64,000 nt of DNA, taken from the NCBI RefSeq assembly GCF_900116495.1, contig NZ_FPAY01000006.1, positions 186,001 to 250,000 of the forward strand, in the 5' to 3' direction. Below the pieces are notes generated by a model. That model worked only from the letters and a program-made list of their open reading frames with translations. It ran no database searches and was not told where the DNA came from. Source of the DNA: Arthrobacter sp. ov118 (GTDB taxonomy: Bacteria; Actinomycetota; Actinomycetes; Actinomycetales; Micrococcaceae). Position 1 is the stretch's first letter; each line of letters begins with the position of its first letter. The position numbers and the translations under genes were made by a program. This document shows positions 61,305-64,000 of this stretch, piece after piece.

Positions 61305-61508
61305 ATGGCTACTGGTACCGTCAAATGGTTTAACGCTGAAAAGGGCTTCGGCTTCATTTCCCCCGATGACTCCTCGCAGGACGTTTTCGCGCACTACTCC
61401 GCGATCAACTCCTCCGGCTTCCGCTCCCTCGAAGAGAACCAGAAGGTCTCCTTCGAAACCGAGCAGGGCCCCAAGGGTCCCCAGGCTACCAACATCCAGG
61501 CTCTCTAA
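61305..61508 (+). CDS. cspA: Cold-shock protein
   Basis: A 67-residue cold-shock-domain protein, standard family length. It has RNA-binding motifs RNP1 (KGFGFI) and RNP2 (VFAHYS), preceded by MATGTVKWFNAEKGFGFISP. It binds single-stranded RNA and acts as an RNA chaperone during cold shock or growth transitions. ATG at 61305 follows GAAGGA. The gene has a long leader and a strong terminator of its own (61541), so it is monocistronic. Confidence 0.95.
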   Translation: MATGTVKWFNAEKGFGFISPDDSSQDVFAHYSAINSSGFRSLEENQKVSFETEQGPKGPQATNIQAL

Positions 61509-61540
61509 TTTCCTAGAGATCCGGGACCGTTAGGTTTCGA

Positions 61541-61572
61541 GCAGGGCCCGTCTTCGGACGGGCCCTGCTTTT
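61541..61572 (+). terminator. Rho-independent terminator of cspA
   Basis: A perfect 12-bp GC stem (GCAGGGCCCGTC / GACGGGCCCTGC) with a TTCG loop, followed by TTTTG. It lies 32 bases past the cspA stop and is the clearest intrinsic terminator in the window. Confidence 0.9.
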
Positions 61573-61749
61573 GCTTAACCATGCTTCCCACCGGCACCCC
61601 GGGTCGGGAACCGCAACGTTTTCCGGTGTTCCCGTATCCCGGCGGGCGCGACGAGGGGGCGCACCTCGGTACCTTGACCCGCCGACCTCCCGGGTCCAAA
61701 CTGCATTAAATAGCGATCGAAGCAGTTCCGGTACCAATTTGGAGCGATC

Positions 61750-63087
61750 GTGCGCTCAACGTTCAAACCTTGGTACAGCAAAGCGTCAACGGCCAGCCAG
61801 TCGCTCACTGTGGTTCTAGCTGTCTGCGCCCTCGTTTGCGGCATCGCGTGCGGCTCAAGCCGTACGGCGAAAGCGGATGAGCAGGTGGCACGAGCAGCGG
61901 CGACCGTTGCCCAGAGCCGTGCCGTCGCCCCCGCTGTCCTTGTCTCGCAACCGCTCCCACCCGAGCCGGAGCCAGCCCCGAGTGAGGAGAGTGGACTGGA
62001 CCCTCCGGAGTTCGGCATCGCTTGCAAATCCATGGACTGCACGTTCAATCCGACGACGTCCTACCCCGACTGGGCCGCATGCAGCTGGGACGCGGGCGAT
62101 GGCAGCGGCTTTCAGGATTGGAGCTGTCAGGCAAATTTTCCGCACACATATCAGGGCTTCGGAACCTTCAGGACAACATTGAAGGTGGTGGATCCCAGGA
62201 CCGCCGACGGACAAGTGGTGACCAAAACGAGGACGGTCACGCTTTCAGCCCCCGAACCCACGGATCCGACTCCGACGCCGGTACCCACGAACACTCAGAC
62301 TTCGACGCCGGTACCAACTCAGACGCCCGTACCCACGAAAAGGCCGACTTCGACTCCCGTACCAACGAAACGGCCGACGTCGACGGCGGTTCCCACGGGT
62401 CCGGAGCCTGTGGACCCGGGACCCACCGCATCATCCAGCGGCCCCGATCCGAGTTCGACGCCAACCGGCGATCAGACAAAGGCGCCAGGCCAAGAAGCGA
62501 AAAGCTATATGGATCAGTGCGGATACGGCAAGGTGGCATACTCACCCCCGAGTTCGCTGTGGCAGGGCGAAAAGAGCGAATTCACGGTCAGAATTGCCTT
62601 GAAAGGGTCGCTCAAGGACCCCGGCACAGAGTTGCCCTCTGGCAGCCCCGTGGTCACAGCTAATCCCAGAGTCTGTGACCGGATGCGCGCCTATCTGACC
62701 GGTCTGGGTTTCGACATCGAACGGATAGGGAATCCATCCGACGAGATCTCCCTCTCCAGCGAAGGGTCTGGGGGGTGGGGTTGGTACATCACGCCGCGAG
62801 AGACCGGACGAAAAATCTTAAAGATACGTTTGGTGGCGCCTGCGCCGAACGGCGGCAGCGATTTGGAAATTGAAACCTACTCCCGGGAAATCGATGTCAA
62901 CGTCGGCCTCGCCTATCTCGTCGGCGTCGTTGCTAAAGACTGGGCTGCCCCCTTGGGCCTGACCATCCCCGTAATCGTGGGAGCAGCAGCGGGACTCTAT
63001 GTACGATTCAAACGCAACCGTCACGAGCCCTCACACGGAGCCAACGAGGGCAGGCACGACGCTCACCGCCAGCCTCGACGTCATTAG
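61750..63087 (+). CDS. Secreted, membrane-anchored PKD-like protein with Pro/Thr-rich linker
   Basis: A 445-residue surface protein. An N-terminal signal (~15-37, QSLTVVLAVCALVCGIACGS) could be cleaved, or lipidated at the Cys in GIACGS. Residues ~90-170 form a PKD-like beta-sandwich with CSWDAGDGSGFQDWSC and FPHTYQGFGTFRTTLKVVD. Residues ~175-250 are a Pro/Thr/Ser-rich linker with repeats (PTKRPTSTPVPT, PTKRPTSTAVPT). A folded domain follows (~255-390), then a transmembrane helix (~400-425) and a short basic tail with several His. The function is unknown; possibly adhesion or sensing. The start is GTG at 61750. Confidence 0.7.
   Translation: MRSTFKPWYSKASTASQSLTVVLAVCALVCGIACGSSRTAKADEQVARAAATVAQSRAVAPAVLVSQPLPPEPEPAPSEESGLDPPEFGIACKSMDCTFNPTTSYPDWAACSWDAGDGSGFQDWSCQANFPHTYQGFGTFRTTLKVVDPRTADGQVVTKTRTVTLSAPEPTDPTPTPVPTNTQTSTPVPTQTPVPTKRPTSTPVPTKRPTSTAVPTGPEPVDPGPTASSSGPDPSSTPTGDQTKAPGQEAKSYMDQCGYGKVAYSPPSSLWQGEKSEFTVRIALKGSLKDPGTELPSGSPVVTANPRVCDRMRAYLTGLGFDIERIGNPSDEISLSSEGSGGWGWYITPRETGRKILKIRLVAPAPNGGSDLEIETYSREIDVNVGLAYLVGVVAKDWAAPLGLTIPVIVGAAAGLYVRFKRNRHEPSHGANEGRHDAHRQPRRH
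62261..62405. repeat. Tandem repeats encoding the Pro/Thr-rich linker
   Basis: About 145 bases built from units encoding PTxTPVPT or PTKRPTS(T)xVPT. The nucleotide repeat CCGACTTCGACTCCCGTACC-like recurs with few changes, so copy number could vary between strains by slippage. Confidence 0.6.
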
Positions 63088-63220
63088 CACTCTGCTTCGA
63101 GTGCAAGTCCGTCTGCAAAGGCACAATTCGTGCTACCCCCGCGATCACGTGACATTTCCAGGAAGGCCCAGTTCAGGCCGCCGCCACCCCCCGTTCACGC
63201 GCGCCCGCAAGGATGGCCGC

Positions 63221-64000
63221 ATGACCTCCTTCACCCGCCGAAATGTCCTCAAAGGTGCCCTCGCCGCCGCTGGTGCTGCCGCCGTCGTCCCCGGAACCGC
63301 AGCCTCAGCAAGCACGGCAAAGCCGTCCGCCATCCCGCTGGTCCGCAACCGCCTGACCCTTCCCTCCGGCATCGCCACCGGCGACGTCACCACGAACTCC
63401 GGCGTGCTGTGGTCGCGTGCGTCGGGTCCCGGCCGCCTGGTGGCGAGCCTGCTGGCGATTGACGACGCCGGGTCCCCGCTCCGCGGCGGCCGCGCCTTTC
63501 AGCGGGTGCTCCGCGGGAGCGCCGCCGCCGAGGGCACGGACTTCACTGCCCGGATCGACGCCGAGCACCTGCCCGCCGGCACCCGCTTCGCGGTGAGCAT
63601 GCATTTCGAGGACGCCGAGGGCAACGCCGGCGAAACCGCGCAGGGATCCTTCAGCACCGCACCCAACACGGGGCTGCTCATCAGCGGACGCCAGTCCCGC
63701 GGGCAAAGCTTCGTGTGGACCGGCGACACCGCCGGCCAGGGCTGGGGCATCAACCCGGACATCGGTGGCATGCGCGGCTACGCCGCCATGAACGCCACCG
63801 CGCCTGACTTCTTCATCCACTCCGGCGACACCATCTACTCCGACGGCCCCATCGCCGCCCAGGTCACCGAGCCCGACGGGCAAACCTGGCGCAACCTCGT
63901 CACCGAGGAGGTGTCCAAGGTGGCCGAGACGCTCAACGAGTACCGCGGCCGGCACCGCTACAACCTGATGGACCAGAACGTCCGCGCCCTCTACGCCGGG
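63221..64000 (+). CDS. PhoD-family alkaline phosphatase, 5' part (runs off right edge)
   Basis: The first 260 residues of an alkaline phosphatase D. A Tat signal peptide (FTRRNVLKGALAAAGAAAVV, cleavage near ASAST) is followed by the N-terminal Ig-like domain (LTLPSGIATGDVTTNSGVLW; GRLVASLLAI) and the start of the metallophosphatase domain (FVWTGDTAGQGWGINPDIGG, then PDFFIHSGDTIYSDG). The Asp/His pairs there are metal ligands. It hydrolyses phosphomono- or diesters outside the cell, helping phosphate scavenging. The start is ATG at 63221 with AAGGA eight bases upstream. It continues beyond the window; the catalytic core is only partly present. Confidence 0.85.
   Translation, partial: MTSFTRRNVLKGALAAAGAAAVVPGTAASASTAKPSAIPLVRNRLTLPSGIATGDVTTNSGVLWSRASGPGRLVASLLAIDDAGSPLRGGRAFQRVLRGSAAAEGTDFTARIDAEHLPAGTRFAVSMHFEDAEGNAGETAQGSFSTAPNTGLLISGRQSRGQSFVWTGDTAGQGWGINPDIGGMRGYAAMNATAPDFFIHSGDTIYSDGPIAAQVTEPDGQTWRNLVTEEVSKVAETLNEYRGRHRYNLMDQNVRALYAG

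Noticed and set aside
1..64000. CRISPR arrays, tRNA genes and complete insertion sequences
   Set aside because: I looked for evenly spaced direct repeats, T-loop-like GTTCGAATC patterns with acceptor stems, and transposase motifs with terminal repeats; none was convincing. A GTTTCGAATCCGG near 47500 lies inside the APC permease gene.

Overview
High-GC actinobacterial chromosome, most likely a soil member of the Arthrobacter/Pseudarthrobacter group (Micrococcaceae). The evidence is codon use, GTG/TTG starts, a GH15-type glucosidase, a RAE-controlled HelR, frcBCAK-like fructose uptake and HNH-nuclease fragments. I saw no rRNA, tRNA, CRISPR array or complete insertion sequence.

1-16.7 kb is a defense island in which intact systems alternate with wreckage. 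A DNA cytosine-5 methyltransferase runs off the left edge. Next come an hsdM scrap, a broken DUF3427 helicase, an intact DUF262 + HEPN-nuclease pair with overlapping genes, a dead SF2 helicase and a GmrSD-like DUF262/DUF1524 gene. A three-gene restriction-modification operon follows: a methyltransferase-like protein without NPPY, a GIY-YIG-like/SF2 helicase carrying half a methyltransferase, and the other half with NPPY. An AbiGi-like gene behind a broken HTH gene closes the island.

17.1-25.4 kb is a disturbed segment. An MFS transporter, an aldo/keto reductase and an XRE/MmyB-type regulator each carry frameshifts, while the cupin between them is intact. Fragments of a GH15 gene and of helR lie next to an intact GH15 enzyme; an intact helR lies at 54.7 kb.

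25.4-33.1 kb holds an SDR with its own XRE regulator, then a tartrate/dicarboxylate locus: tartrate dehydrogenase, 2-hydroxyacid dehydrogenase, DctA-type symporter and D-tartrate dehydratase, divergent from a GntR/FadR-type regulator. Three identical TCTTATAAGA palindromes lie in the divergent region.

33.2-41.8 kb is a fructan/fructose regulon: an frcBCA-like ABC transporter plus PfkB kinase, a divergent LacI regulator and a secreted GH32 fructanase. They share a GACAACG(A/T)TGTC operator, suggesting that extracellular fructan hydrolysis, fructose uptake and phosphorylation are co-regulated.

42-64 kb is mostly housekeeping and stress genes: an NYN-domain protein, SulP and APC transporters, helR with a perfect rifamycin-associated element, a flavin monooxygenase, TfoX, glgX, cspA, a Pro/Thr-rich surface protein and the start of a Tat-exported PhoD phosphatase. 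Pieces of one HNH-nuclease gene are scattered through intergenic gaps at 25.4, 42.0, 45.4, 48.5 and 51.3 kb.
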